A stretch of DNA of 64,000 nt from contig DATDWP010000028.1 of NCBI GenBank assembly GCA_035289625.1, positions 1 to 64,000 of the forward strand, written 5' to 3'. This document shows positions 33,925 through 42,657 of the stretch, piece by piece. This stretch comes from UBA10205 sp035289625 (GTDB taxonomy: Archaea > Iainarchaeota > Iainarchaeia > Iainarchaeales > Iainarchaeaceae). The notes below the pieces were generated by a model. It ran no database searches, was not told the DNA's origin, and worked only from the letters and a program-made list of their open reading frames with translations. Numbering within the stretch: position 1 is the first letter of the stretch; each line of letters begins with the position of its first letter. The position numbers and the translations under genes are program-made.

Positions 33925-35430
33925 TTAGAACCGAAGGGCCCGAACCCCTATAAGACGCCTATCCACACTATACAAATCGGAAAAGCTCTTTAGCACCCCA
34001 ATTAGCGATTGCGAATCAACCAAGATGCGCGAAAAATTAGGCGAAGAACTAGGAGTATTTGCGCCCACTAGTGCAACCTGCTCAAAATCCCTCAAAACCC
34101 CGCCATTTATTGACTGTATTGCAATTGCAACACTTTTCTGGAAAAATCCGCAATCCTTACTTGTGAGAATTTGGGGCAGGGAAGTTAGAATTTGCGAGAT
34201 ATTTTTATTTAGAATTTTACTATAAAAAAATGAAGGGCTTGATTCGATTTGCCGCTGGTAAAATAGGCCATGCGAAGCAACGCTACTGGCCTGCTCAAGC
34301 TCTAGCCCAGATTTTGCCAAAAGAAGAATGGATTTTAGCGATTGCACCTGCTCTGAAAGAGCGCTTTCATTTTGCAAACAAGCCCACATTGGTTTTGAAT
34401 CTGAAAGTATTTGGACAGAATTTTGCTTTGCCAGCTGCAGAGCGTCACATAGCAAAATGAACTCCTCACTATTTCTACCAAATGGCCCTATAGGGTAAAA
34501 ATCATACGAATACTCCGATCTTCTTGCAATCCGCTTTTCCTTTAGCGCCTTTGAATTGTGAAAATCTTCCGCCCAAATCGGGGAAAGAGAATTGAAGTAA
34601 AAACCATCGCAGAGAAATTTCACCTTCACAAGGCTTGATGGCAAAACATTCTTATGCGAAATTGATAATGGAGCGCAGCATTTACAATTTAGGGTTTCAA
34701 ACCCAATATTATTGAAAGGCATTGAGCACATCAGGCAAACAATCATTGAAAGATCAATTTCAGATTTTCCCCGGTGCGCCCTTGGAATTTGTGTCTTGCC
34801 TTTTTTTTCCAAAACAAGAGGGATTTTTGAAGCAAAAAAAGAATTTTCAGCAAAAACTTCACCCAGCTCTTTTGGCGCATCCCTTCCGACAAGCGGTATT
34901 TTGAGAAGACGCGAGCGCACAATTTTTTCCACCATCTCTTTTGCAATATTTTTATCTACTACCAAAAGATCCTGCACTGTTTTTTTCAAAGATTCTGAGA
35001 TAAAATCAAGTTCTACATCAGGAAATTCGCACGAATTCACCAGTTCTGGTTCGCCTGAGGAGAAAGAAAAAGAATCAAAATACCCCCACCCTTTTTCGAT
35101 CAAAAATTGCCGCTCTGGTTCTATCAGATTTACATGCACCCCAAAATAAGTGTCAAGAAGATTTGCCACTACTTTTAGATCTGAAAAAGTTGCAGCAAAA
35201 ATCACCGCAACATCCCCATCAATATCTGCTTTCACACGCTGCAAATCGTGCTTTGATAAAACTTCCCTAAAAAGCTGCGCTGAAATTCCCCTTAGAGGAA
35301 AGTACATTTTCGGGAAGAAAGAGTAGCGTTTTGTGATACGCTCTTTTTTGGAAGAAAACTCTGCTAAAACCTGCCTTTTTTGCGCAGAATAGCTAACTCT
35401 ACAAAGAAACATGTGTGTGCTTGGGAGCAT
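33925..35430 (-). CDS. Unknown 501-residue protein, possibly derived from a B-family polymerase N-terminus
   Basis: I do not recognise it with certainty. The N-terminal 130 residues (RYSFFPKMYFPLRG, then LIEPERQFLIEKGWGYFDSF) recall the N-terminal domain of archaeal B-family DNA polymerases. The segment ILLLAKSGLELEQASSVASHG near 367-387 recalls the region after the exonuclease domain. A Cys cluster (CLMC and CKCC, about 231-253) would bind zinc. No YxDTDS polymerase motif or Exo I DxE is evident, so it would be inactive as a polymerase. The 17-bp element shared with nre and nurA lies 41 nt upstream, which fits a repair-related role. The homology is a low-confidence reading by eye. Confidence 0.55.
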   Translation of the reverse strand: MLPSTHMFLCRVSYSAQKRQVLAEFSSKKERITKRYSFFPKMYFPLRGISAQLFREVLSKHDLQRVKADIDGDVAVIFAATFSDLKVVANLLDTYFGVHVNLIEPERQFLIEKGWGYFDSFSFSSGEPELVNSCEFPDVELDFISESLKKTVQDLLVVDKNIAKEMVEKIVRSRLLKIPLVGRDAPKELGEVFAENSFFASKIPLVLEKKGKTQIPRAHRGKSEIDLSMIVCLMCSMPFNNIGFETLNCKCCAPLSISHKNVLPSSLVKVKFLCDGFYFNSLSPIWAEDFHNSKALKEKRIARRSEYSYDFYPIGPFGRNSEEFILLCDALQLAKQNSVQILSDSKPMWACLQNESALSEQVQSLKSILLLAKSGLELEQASSVASHGLFYQRQIESSPSFFYSKILNKNISQILTSLPQILTSKDCGFFQKSVAIAIQSINGGVLRDFEQVALVGANTPSSSPNFSRILVDSQSLIGVLKSFSDLYSVDRRLIGVRALRF

Positions 35431-35471
35431 AGCACACTTGCGGAACCTGCTTTAAAAAGCGTTTGGAGAGG

Positions 35472-35488
35472 GACCTCATTGCCGGTGC
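35472..35488 (-). promoter_or_regulatory. Copy 2 of a shared upstream element (501-residue protein gene)
   Basis: The + strand reads GACCTCATTGCCGGTGC. It lies 41 nt before the ATG of the gene at 33925-35430, just upstream of a TTTTTAAAGC TATA-like element. It is identical over all 17 bases to the nurA copy at 42036. Confidence 0.6.
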
Positions 35489-35543
35489 CAAACAAAAATT
35501 TTCCCCATTAACAACAAAATGTTGCCCCAATGTTAAGGATGGC

Positions 35544-36149
35544 TCATTTTCGTGCCGCTCTTCTTTTCAAAATTTCATACGCGAGCGGAACAATTGATAG
35601 CACAATTATTCCAATTATTACAAGGGTTAGCATTTCCCCGGCGTTTGGCAAAAGGCTCCCTAAAAAATATCCACCGAGAACAAAAATAAGGGTCCAGAGA
35701 ATTCCTCCTGCTATATTGTATGTTACAAAAGTTTTGTAATCCATTCCCCCAATCCCTGCAACAATTGGGGCAAATGTCCTAATTGCCGGAACAAACCTTG
35801 CAAGCACGATTGTTTTTTTCCCGTGCTTTTCATAAAACCCCTGCGCTTCTTCAATATGCTTTGGGTCAAAAAAGAAAGAGCCCGGTTTATTGAATAATTT
35901 TTTGCCAAAGTTAGCGCCTGTCCAATACCCAACTTGGTCTCCTGCAATTGCGCAAATTGCAACGCCCAATAGCACAATTTTTAGATCAAAAAAACCTGTT
36001 GCAGCCAAAATTCCGGCAGTAAAGAGCAGCGAATCCCCTGGCAAAAAAAATCCGAAAAAAAGCCCGGATTCAGCAAAAACAATTGCAAAAAGTGCCAGAT
36101 ATCCAGAGCCTAAGAGCAGCCCTTGGATAGATTCTGAGAGATCGAGCAT
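35544..36149 (-). CDS. DedA/SNARE-associated family membrane protein
   Basis: The protein has 201 residues and about five membrane helices. Family signatures include ESGLFFGFFLPGDSLLFTAG, the ARFVPAIRTFAPIVAGIGGM motif with its conserved Arg residues, and a GGILWTL segment. DedA proteins are linked to membrane lipid flipping and proton-motive-force homeostasis. It ends with basic residues. It is separated by 39 nt from herA on the same strand and may share its transcript. Confidence 0.92.
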   Translation of the reverse strand: MLDLSESIQGLLLGSGYLALFAIVFAESGLFFGFFLPGDSLLFTAGILAATGFFDLKIVLLGVAICAIAGDQVGYWTGANFGKKLFNKPGSFFFDPKHIEEAQGFYEKHGKKTIVLARFVPAIRTFAPIVAGIGGMDYKTFVTYNIAGGILWTLIFVLGGYFLGSLLPNAGEMLTLVIIGIIVLSIVPLAYEILKRRAARK

Positions 36150-36188
36150 AAACTAAAAATTTGCACTGAAACATTTAACAAACGAACT

Positions 36189-39100
36189 TTAGAGCAAATC
36201 CTCAATATCTTTTGAAGCAGCATCCTTTGTATCCTCAAAATCAACTGCCGCCTTTTCAAGTGTTGTCTCATGGCGCGAATCTTGCGAGAGCTTTTTTCTC
36301 ACCTTGAAAAAAACAGGAAAGTTCACAGCTTCCCCGACAATTAAAGCTTCGCCTGTTCGCATTGTAGTTATCATATCAAGGCTACGCTTATCTAGCCCTT
36401 CACTAGTTTTTCCAATATGGTCAAGATCGTAAGGGTTTGTCACGCGCAATATTATATGAGTGTTGCACTGGGAAAGGGCTGTTGTTGAAAGATTTATCGG
36501 GCGCTGGGAAATTAGACAAATTGTTGCCCCGAACTTTCTTCCCTCGCGTGCAATTGTTTCCAAAATCCCCCTGCTAATTGCACCCTCTTTTGAAACCTTT
36601 TCCGGGATGAATTGGTGCGCCTCTTCAAGAACCATTGTAAAGGGCGCGATTTTTTTGTTCTTTCTTTCATAAAATAATTTTGACGAAAAATACGCAACAA
36701 TTATCTGCTTTTTTTTCATATCAACAATATCGCTAAGATCAACAATTGTAAGCTGCCCAGGCCTTATCAGATCATTAATGCTCGGGCTGTCTGTTTTTGA
36801 AAATAACCCAAGCTGCTCAAGTGACATAATCCAACCAACAAGTGATTGCTTTGTTGCTTCCTTCATCTCTGTGTCTTTGAAAATTTCCGATTTTACCGCG
36901 CTAAAATCAAATGGCCCGAGCCCTTCTTTCATTTCCCTTTTCAATTTTTCCAAAACGCGCGCAAGATCCCTTTTTTGCGGGGATGTGAGCCCGGGAATAA
37001 TCGAAGCCAGCATTCCAATTGAGAGCTTTGGGACCCCTATCTGAATTTCCGGGGCCCTAATATATCTTGTTTTTGAAGAAAAATCAGCATAGCGAGAATC
37101 TGTCGGGGGCTCAGCAAATGAACGGTACTCTCCGTGCGCGTCCATTACAATTACTGCAATTCTACCATCCTCTTTTTTTCGCGCAAGGAGCTCTTCAAAT
37201 AAAACAGAAGTTAGATAGCTGTTGTGTACAATAATTTCATTTGCTACAAAGTTTGAATTTTCAACTGAAATATCATAAACATATTTATAGGCGGGTTTTA
37301 TTTTCTGTATGTCTTCTACTGTGTCAAAAAATACATTCATTTCACAAAATTTTTTAACTACACTTATCCGTGCTCTTGCATTGATCAAGTTTTGGCTGGA
37401 TTCTTGTGCAATTTTTTTAAGTGAATCTGCAAAAGACAGCACCAATGAATTGTCAGCTTGGCCTCTTCCTTTTGAATGGCTATAGAGAAATTGTTTGTAA
37501 CACCCATTAGTTTTGCACAATCCCTCGGTTGAATAACCCAAAGACTCGCAAAAAGCCTTAATTTCAGAAAGAGCCTTGTTTCTATCATCAGAACACACCC
37601 TTTCAAGGCCATTTAAGTTCCCACCCTTTATCTTTAACACATTTTTTGCAAGAATGAAAGTCGTATTTTTAGGGGATGTTATTTCCCGAACAACCCTTCT
37701 TGCAGTGGTGCTTGACACCCCACTACCGGCAGCAATTTGATTAAAATCAAGACCCTCAGAATATGCAGTTTTTAGTATTTCAAGAGCGTTCTGCTCAGAT
37801 ATAGGAATCAATGTTTCAAATACTGAATTTATTTTTACCAATGTATTTTCAATCTCTTCTGCCCGTTTTTCAAAAAGCCCAATAAGCACTCTCAAACTTT
37901 CCCTCGAAGGATTATCCTTACGGTAAAGGTAATTATTTATGCCTGAAGACTCTTTTTGCGGCTGTGGCATTCTTAGCAATGAAAGTATTTCCGCAAGATG
38001 CGTATGTGTATGCGGTACAACATCAATATTCGTGTTGGGTTTTGTATGAACCCATTTATCCAATGCGGATTTTTTGTAATCTATCAGCAGGTTTAAATCG
38101 TGCAATTTGCGTATTTCCCCCGAGCCACTCACTAAAACTCTCTGGTATTCTTCCCCATCCACTATTTTGACACTGCGAAGCGTTATGACCCCTAACTTCG
38201 TAAATATTTCCTCTACCCCATCAGCTAGCCTTTTGCCGGCAACTGTTACATCTAACTCTGATTTATCCGGGTTTACATACCCATCACAATCGATAAAAGC
38301 CGAGATAAAATTTTTTAGGACATTTTTTTCACTTTGGAGAATTTCATCCGGAATGAATTTTGTCCAACTTGATTTGGTAAAACCATAGCCATTTAGGCAT
38401 CGTGCGAGGACAATAGAATCTATTAATAATTCCCCTTTGGATTTGGCCTTTTTCACCCTGAGAGCAAATTTTTCTTCACAAATATCGGTAAAGTCTTTTT
38501 GTATTAGCTGATTTTCATTCGAGAAATTCATCCTCGATTTAAGCGTATTATGGCCTTCGGCAATAAGGTAGGCCATAAGTCTTGCAAAGCGTTCATCAAC
38601 AGAATATAAAAGTTTGGTCGAAATCTTCGACTGTTTTTGGATAGCATATCCATCTTCCATCTTAACCCCCTTGAATTTTGCAGCTGAAGCAGTGAAATCT
38701 ATTTGGGACTTTTTCCCAACCCAATCTACTCTTGGCAAAAATACATAATCATTTACCGAAATATTTTGTGCTTCTTTCCATTCAATTGCCCCGTTAAATA
38801 CAGGCACCAAATGTTCTGGCGTCACCTCAATTTCTTTTCCAGTCCTTGTTTTTATCCGAATGGCATTTTCCGGAGCCTTTCTCCTATAATACCCAAGTAT
38901 TTTCCCCGGAACTACCTTATTGACAGACTCTGAAAGCGCATACGCCCTCAAATCAAAATCCTCTTCCCAAAACTCTACTCCATTTTCAACTTTCTTATTT
39001 TTTTCCAACACAGAATCTACAATCCCACCAATGGTTTTCTGTGCGCTATTCTCAAGCAATATTTTCGTGTCAGGTTTTACACATTTACCGGCACCAGACA

Positions 39101-39638
39101 TCGCCAAAATCGCAAGGTGCTTTTGGAAAAGGCGTGAAAGATTTAATTTTACCGAAACATCATGATGCTCAATTTCGCCTAGCATTAGCCCTTTTTGCAA
39201 ATCAAGGCCTAGGAATTTTTCCAAAGTTGCCCTTACTGCTACGCGCACTTTTGTTCCGGGGGAAGGCGGAAAAGTTGCGCGCCTCATTCTGCCTTCATTA
39301 TATACACCCAAAGGACGGGTTTTTGCAACCAAATATTCCCACTCATGAGCAGGAAATTGCTCGAATAATTTTTTTCCGGAAGATTCAAATTCTTTAACAC
39401 TTTCAAATCTTTCAAAATACCTATTTGTTTTGAGAACATCGCCGACAAGGCAAACCATTGTCCCTTCACTATAATCAAGCTCAACAAATTGGCCGCGATG
39501 AATTGAACCAGAATATACAACAAAATCCAGTGAACTTGGGGATGGGCCTTCCATACTGCTAACAACAGTTCCGATTTCACCCTCTTTTAATTGCGGCAGA
39601 TTTTTTAGCTGCTCATCTGAAATCTGCGTTTCATTCAC
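36189..39638 (-). CDS. herA: HerA-type DNA translocase/helicase interrupted by an intein
   Basis: The precursor has 1149 residues. The N-extein (1-185) holds the HAS-barrel domain and the first part of the Walker A motif, ending SGAGK. The intein occupies 186-806. The C-extein (807-1149) resumes with SYLTSVLF and has Walker B (TMVLEEAHQF) and the arginine-finger region (LISQRP). Spliced HerA would be 528 residues, normal for the family. HerA hexamers work with the NurA nuclease in end resection; nurA lies four genes upstream on the same strand. The start is GTG, overlapping the stop of a zinc-ribbon microprotein by 4 nt. Activity should depend on splicing, because the intein splits the P-loop. 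Confidence 0.94.
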   Translation of the reverse strand: MNETQISDEQLKNLPQLKEGEIGTVVSSMEGPSPSSLDFVVYSGSIHRGQFVELDYSEGTMVCLVGDVLKTNRYFERFESVKEFESSGKKLFEQFPAHEWEYLVAKTRPLGVYNEGRMRRATFPPSPGTKVRVAVRATLEKFLGLDLQKGLMLGEIEHHDVSVKLNLSRLFQKHLAILAMSGAGKCVKPDTKILLENSAQKTIGGIVDSVLEKNKKVENGVEFWEEDFDLRAYALSESVNKVVPGKILGYYRRKAPENAIRIKTRTGKEIEVTPEHLVPVFNGAIEWKEAQNISVNDYVFLPRVDWVGKKSQIDFTASAAKFKGVKMEDGYAIQKQSKISTKLLYSVDERFARLMAYLIAEGHNTLKSRMNFSNENQLIQKDFTDICEEKFALRVKKAKSKGELLIDSIVLARCLNGYGFTKSSWTKFIPDEILQSEKNVLKNFISAFIDCDGYVNPDKSELDVTVAGKRLADGVEEIFTKLGVITLRSVKIVDGEEYQRVLVSGSGEIRKLHDLNLLIDYKKSALDKWVHTKPNTNIDVVPHTHTHLAEILSLLRMPQPQKESSGINNYLYRKDNPSRESLRVLIGLFEKRAEEIENTLVKINSVFETLIPISEQNALEILKTAYSEGLDFNQIAAGSGVSSTTARRVVREITSPKNTTFILAKNVLKIKGGNLNGLERVCSDDRNKALSEIKAFCESLGYSTEGLCKTNGCYKQFLYSHSKGRGQADNSLVLSFADSLKKIAQESSQNLINARARISVVKKFCEMNVFFDTVEDIQKIKPAYKYVYDISVENSNFVANEIIVHNSYLTSVLFEELLARKKEDGRIAVIVMDAHGEYRSFAEPPTDSRYADFSSKTRYIRAPEIQIGVPKLSIGMLASIIPGLTSPQKRDLARVLEKLKREMKEGLGPFDFSAVKSEIFKDTEMKEATKQSLVGWIMSLEQLGLFSKTDSPSINDLIRPGQLTIVDLSDIVDMKKKQIIVAYFSSKLFYERKNKKIAPFTMVLEEAHQFIPEKVSKEGAISRGILETIAREGRKFGATICLISQRPINLSTTALSQCNTHIILRVTNPYDLDHIGKTSEGLDKRSLDMITTMRTGEALIVGEAVNFPVFFKVRKKLSQDSRHETTLEKAAVDFEDTKDAASKDIEDLL
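37221..39083 (-). mobile_element. LAGLIDADG intein in the HerA P-loop
   Basis: The 621-residue class 1 intein lies between Lys185 and the Ser that completes the GAGKS P-loop. Block A starts CVKPDTKILL (Cys1), block B contains TPEHL (intein His91), and blocks F/G end YDISVENSNF and IIVHN, with Ser as the +1 residue. A homing endonuclease domain carries LMAYLIAEG (precursor 354-362) and FISAFIDCDG (444-453). All splicing residues are present, so it should splice. The C-terminal half of the insert also contains helix-turn-helix-like segments. Confidence 0.92.
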
Positions 39639-39751
39639 TGCAAATCACCAACCGCAGGCCCTTCATAACCACAATCAGGGCACCTATACTGCCTACCCCC
39701 CAAATCCAGAGCTTCCTTCATCTTCTTTGACCTACATCGCGGGCATATCAT
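39635..39751 (-). CDS. 38-residue zinc-ribbon microprotein
   Basis: The frame encodes 38 residues with two Cys pairs, ICPRC at the start and RCPDCGYEGP near 24-33, enough for one zinc ribbon. Its TGA overlaps the GTG start of herA (GTGA), and a strong GGAGG-like sequence lies just upstream of its ATG. Both support translation. It may modulate HerA or simply be an RNA-binding microprotein. The family is unknown. Confidence 0.72.
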   Translation of the reverse strand: MICPRCRSKKMKEALDLGGRQYRCPDCGYEGPAVGDLQ

Positions 39752-39753
39752 AA

Positions 39754-40224
39754 TTATCTCCTCCTTATAGCAATCCTGGATAAAATTTTCCTTTTTTTCT
39801 TTTTAGGTTTTTTAACTCTGTGGTTTATTTCTCTCAAAGCACGCTTTTTTTTCAAATATTCTCCAATAAAACCATCAGTTGTCACAGAACCCGCATAGCA
39901 ATGAACATAAATTTTTTTACCTGCAGGAAGAGAGCGAATTATCTCAAAAAATTTTAAAAGATCATTTTCTTTAACTGGCGACCCGAGACGCCCAAAACCT
40001 ACGGCGCCACCAAAATCATAAACTCGCATCCCGTATTTTGGTGCTACAGCATGATCGACTATCCCTGTAGTACGTCTTCCAGCCATATATCCTATCAAAG
40101 AAACTATTGCTACGACACCTTTCTCTTTTAGAAATGCATATTTTGCATTTGTATTTGCAACTCCGCCGGCAAGGACAAAACGATCTATTTCTTTAAACAG
40201 GTTTGGCTCCTCCAATTGCACCAT
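39754..40224 (-). CDS. Dual-specificity-phosphatase-like protein with altered active site
   Basis: Starting at MVQLEEPN (40224), two bases after the vapC stop, it encodes 156 residues. The fold resembles cysteine-dependent phosphatases: a conserved early segment (DRFVLAGGVA), an Asp-containing loop (YDFGGAVGFG) and a P-loop HCYAGSVTTDG. The P-loop has the nucleophile Cys but Thr where HCx5R requires Arg, so normal phosphatase activity is doubtful. The C-terminus is very basic (KKPKKKKRKILSR), suggesting nucleic-acid or membrane binding. It lies between vapBC and herA on one strand. Confidence 0.65.
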   Translation of the reverse strand: MVQLEEPNLFKEIDRFVLAGGVANTNAKYAFLKEKGVVAIVSLIGYMAGRRTTGIVDHAVAPKYGMRVYDFGGAVGFGRLGSPVKENDLLKFFEIIRSLPAGKKIYVHCYAGSVTTDGFIGEYLKKKRALREINHRVKKPKKKKRKILSRIAIRRR

Positions 40225-40226
40225 CT

Positions 40227-40640
40227 TCACACAACCCTTACTTTTGCCTCTTTCACTCTTTTCCACTCCTTATCGCTCGTGACTGCCGTCGCATCGTTTT
40301 CGATAGCTGTTTGTAGTATTATGGCATCAGCCATTGAGAGATTGAGGTCTGTATGCCTGCTTTTCAAAAATGCCGCTTTCTTTGCTATTTTGAGGGTCGG
40401 CTCAATAAAACTCCCAATTTTCTCGAAAAATACCACTGATTTTACGGCTGACCTTATATTCTTCCTCTTCAAGGTTGTTATAAGCTCAAAAGCCGAGAGC
40501 GTGCTTGCAAGGCAATTAATTTCCTTTTTGCTGCCCTTTTCAAGTAGGTAACCAACCTTTTTGCTGCCCTTTTCTGCGATAGCGAATTTTACCAGTGCGG
40601 AGCTGTCAAAAACCAAATCTTTTTTATCTTTTTTTCTCAT
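40227..40640 (-). CDS. vapC: PIN-domain toxin, VapC-like
   Basis: The 137-residue PIN ribonuclease shows the acidic active-site set: Asp in LVFDSSALVKF, Glu in STLSAFELI, Asp in LNLSMADAIIL and Asp in AVTSDKEW. It overlaps the AbrB-type antitoxin gene by 17 nt, the usual antitoxin-first order. Targets of VapC toxins are commonly tRNA or rRNA. The pair lies between nurA and herA. Confidence 0.9.
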   Translation of the reverse strand: MRKKDKKDLVFDSSALVKFAIAEKGSKKVGYLLEKGSKKEINCLASTLSAFELITTLKRKNIRSAVKSVVFFEKIGSFIEPTLKIAKKAAFLKSRHTDLNLSMADAIILQTAIENDATAVTSDKEWKRVKEAKVRVV

Positions 40641-40857
40641 CTTCTTGCCTCATTTTCTTGATATCTGAAGATTTTATGCCGGCCCCTTTTGCGATGCCGT
40701 AAAGCGCCGCTACAGGATCTTTTGGAACCGGTATCAAAAGTATCCCTTCAGGAACTTTTTCCACGACAAATTCCGTGCCAGAAAACCAATCCTCTTCTTC
40801 CCTAATTTGCGCCGGGAGTACCAACTGCCCCTTTGAAGAAAGTATTGTTCTATACAT
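40624..40857 (-). CDS. vapB: AbrB/SpoVT-type antitoxin, VapB-like
   Basis: The 77-residue protein begins YRTILSSKGQLVLPAQIRE, a swapped-hairpin AbrB DNA-binding domain (about 1-45), followed by a C-terminal toxin-binding tail (AGIKSSDIKKMRQEDEKKR). It precedes and overlaps vapC. A TTTTTATAGG element about 30 nt before its ATG gives it a promoter separate from nurA. It is expected to repress its own promoter. Confidence 0.88.
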   Translation of the reverse strand: MYRTILSSKGQLVLPAQIREEEDWFSGTEFVVEKVPEGILLIPVPKDPVAALYGIAKGAGIKSSDIKKMRQEDEKKR

Positions 40858-40905
40858 TTTACATCACCATACACAGTTCTTACTTTTACCTATAAAAATC
40901 TTACC

Positions 40906-41997
40906 TCAAAACGGCCTATTATCCCTTCGCATCCTCATTTTCACAGACGCCCCCAATTTATCCATAATTTTATTGTACACAATATCGATTTCGTTGTTAT
41001 TTAGCTTTGCATGAAAATCGGCTTCAATTAGAACCGAAGGGTATGCGTACTCGCGATGCAAAGAGCTAAGGGCCGTTGCAACACTTGCAATCTCATCTGC
41101 TTTTTCAAAAAGCTCTGATTTATTATGGCAAATAAATTCGACACGAAGCGGCCTATCAAGAGCCGAGGGCTTTACATACAGCCCATAAATGCCCTCTGCC
41201 CATTGTGGATTAAAATCAACTAGCACGGGATGCTGTCGGATATTTTTTGTATAAGTAAAAGCGCAACTGCGCTCGCCAACTTGCAGGAAATATTCCAAAA
41301 GAGAAGAATCAAAAATCCCATCAAGCTCTTCTTTTCTAACACTGCCCATCTTTTCTACTACATTGTCTTGCAAAATCGACCGGAAGCGCGAACCTCTACT
41401 ATCCTCAACAGTTGCAATAAGGGTAGTGTTGTGCTTTTGCGCCAAAGCATAGAGAGATTCAAACTCACTTATAATCCCGTGATAATTATCGGTTAGTTCG
41501 GATTCTTTTCTTGGCTTGTCCTGGTATTGTGGAACAATGCTCCCGTCAATAAAAAGATATTTCGGAGAGTACTCTTCAATTATTTTTTTTGAAACGCCAA
41601 CTTCCTCTTTTAACCTCATAAGGCTCTTGCTCTGCTCGGCTTCATCATCCTCAAGTGATGCTCCTGCAAGATGGGGCTGCGGGAAATTAAAATAACCCGG
41701 ATGGTATTTTGCGAGGACCACTTTCCCATCAGAATATTCAAACAAAACCCCCATTGCTCTAATCAGCACAAGATCAATTGTAGCAAGCCGCTTTGCAACA
41801 AAACCCGAATCAACCCCTGCAACAAGCCCATTTGGGATCCACTTTGAAATTGGAAATACAAGCTTTTTTTCAGCAAGTTCTGAAGAGGAAAAATCTAAAT
41901 ATTTTAGCGGCAAGAGGCGCTGCACCACAAATTTTCTGCGATTCTCCCCATTTGCTATGACATCAACAGTGTGGTCAATTATTGAAGAGATATTCAT
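40906..41997 (-). CDS. nurA: NurA-family 5'-3' nuclease
   Basis: The 363-residue protein has the NurA hallmarks: VAGVDSGFVAKRL with a catalytic Asp near 61, LFIDGSIVP with a second Asp near 180, a following conserved region (ATVEDSRGSRFR), and a C-terminal YKPSALDRPLRVEF-like segment (written VKPSALDRPLRVEF here). It partners HerA in 5' strand resection. The start ATG is preceded by a TTTTAAAAAC TATA-like element and by the 17-bp shared motif at 42036. vapBC and two other genes lie between it and herA. Confidence 0.88.
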   Translation of the reverse strand: MNISSIIDHTVDVIANGENRRKFVVQRLLPLKYLDFSSSELAEKKLVFPISKWIPNGLVAGVDSGFVAKRLATIDLVLIRAMGVLFEYSDGKVVLAKYHPGYFNFPQPHLAGASLEDDEAEQSKSLMRLKEEVGVSKKIIEEYSPKYLFIDGSIVPQYQDKPRKESELTDNYHGIISEFESLYALAQKHNTTLIATVEDSRGSRFRSILQDNVVEKMGSVRKEELDGIFDSSLLEYFLQVGERSCAFTYTKNIRQHPVLVDFNPQWAEGIYGLYVKPSALDRPLRVEFICHNKSELFEKADEIASVATALSSLHREYAYPSVLIEADFHAKLNNNEIDIVYNKIMDKLGASVKMRMRRDNRPF

Positions 41998-42035
41998 AAT
42001 AACATCAATTCTTCGGAGTTTTTAAAACACCTATA

Positions 42036-42052
42036 GACCTCATTGCCGGTGC
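42036..42052 (-). promoter_or_regulatory. Copy 3 of a shared upstream element (nurA)
   Basis: GACCTCATTGCCGGTGC on the + strand lies 38 nt upstream of the nurA ATG. It also lies 44 nt upstream of the divergent VOC gene. It is identical to the copy at 35472. Confidence 0.6.
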
Positions 42053-42096
42053 GGGCTCCAAAAACCATTAAATCAACCCAGTACCCAAAATATAAT

Positions 42097-42591
42097 ATGG
42101 ACAAAATGAAGAGCTACAAAGTTCATCCAAGTGTTCGCATTGGCCACATACACCTAACTGTTTCAGATTTGGAAAATTCACTCAAATTCTACAGGGACAT
42201 TTTAGGATTTGAAATAATGCAAAGATTCGATAGCGCTGCATTTCTTTCAGCTGGAGGCTATCACCACCACATCGGCCTTAACACGTGGAATTCACCCGGC
42301 GCAAAAAAACCACAGGAAGGGCAAATTGGCCTCTACCATTTTGCAATACTCTACCCAAATAGAAAAGAACTGGCAATTGCGCTCAAAAGATTGATAGAGG
42401 CAAATTACCCGCTAGAAGGAGCATCAGATCACGGAGTTTCAGAAGCAATTTACCTAAAAGATCCGGACGGCAATGGCATTGAACTCTATGCAGATAGGCC
42501 AAAATCCAAGTGGCCAAAGGAGAAGAAGGGGGAAATCAAAATGGCGACAATGCCACTTGATATTGAGGATCTACTAAAAGAGGCAAAATGA
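42097..42591 (+). CDS. VOC-superfamily (glyoxalase/extradiol dioxygenase-like) enzyme
   Basis: The protein has 164 residues from the ATG at 42097, which follows a TATAAT-type element closely. Two beta-alpha-beta-beta-beta modules are visible. Metal-ligand candidates are His in RIGHIHLTV, His in IGLYHFAILY and Glu in GNGIELYAD, with a YHHHIGLNTW segment between. It resembles CatE-like catechol 2,3-dioxygenase relatives, but the substrate is unknown. It is divergent from nurA. The C-terminal extension (MATMPLDIEDLLKE) is typical of this subgroup. Confidence 0.85.
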   Translation: MDKMKSYKVHPSVRIGHIHLTVSDLENSLKFYRDILGFEIMQRFDSAAFLSAGGYHHHIGLNTWNSPGAKKPQEGQIGLYHFAILYPNRKELAIALKRLIEANYPLEGASDHGVSEAIYLKDPDGNGIELYADRPKSKWPKEKKGEIKMATMPLDIEDLLKEAK

Positions 42592-42657
42592 GGAAAAATG
42601 GCTTAGTATATAGAAATAGTTAAGGTTTTTTAAACGGTTTTTAGTGGAAATAAGATC

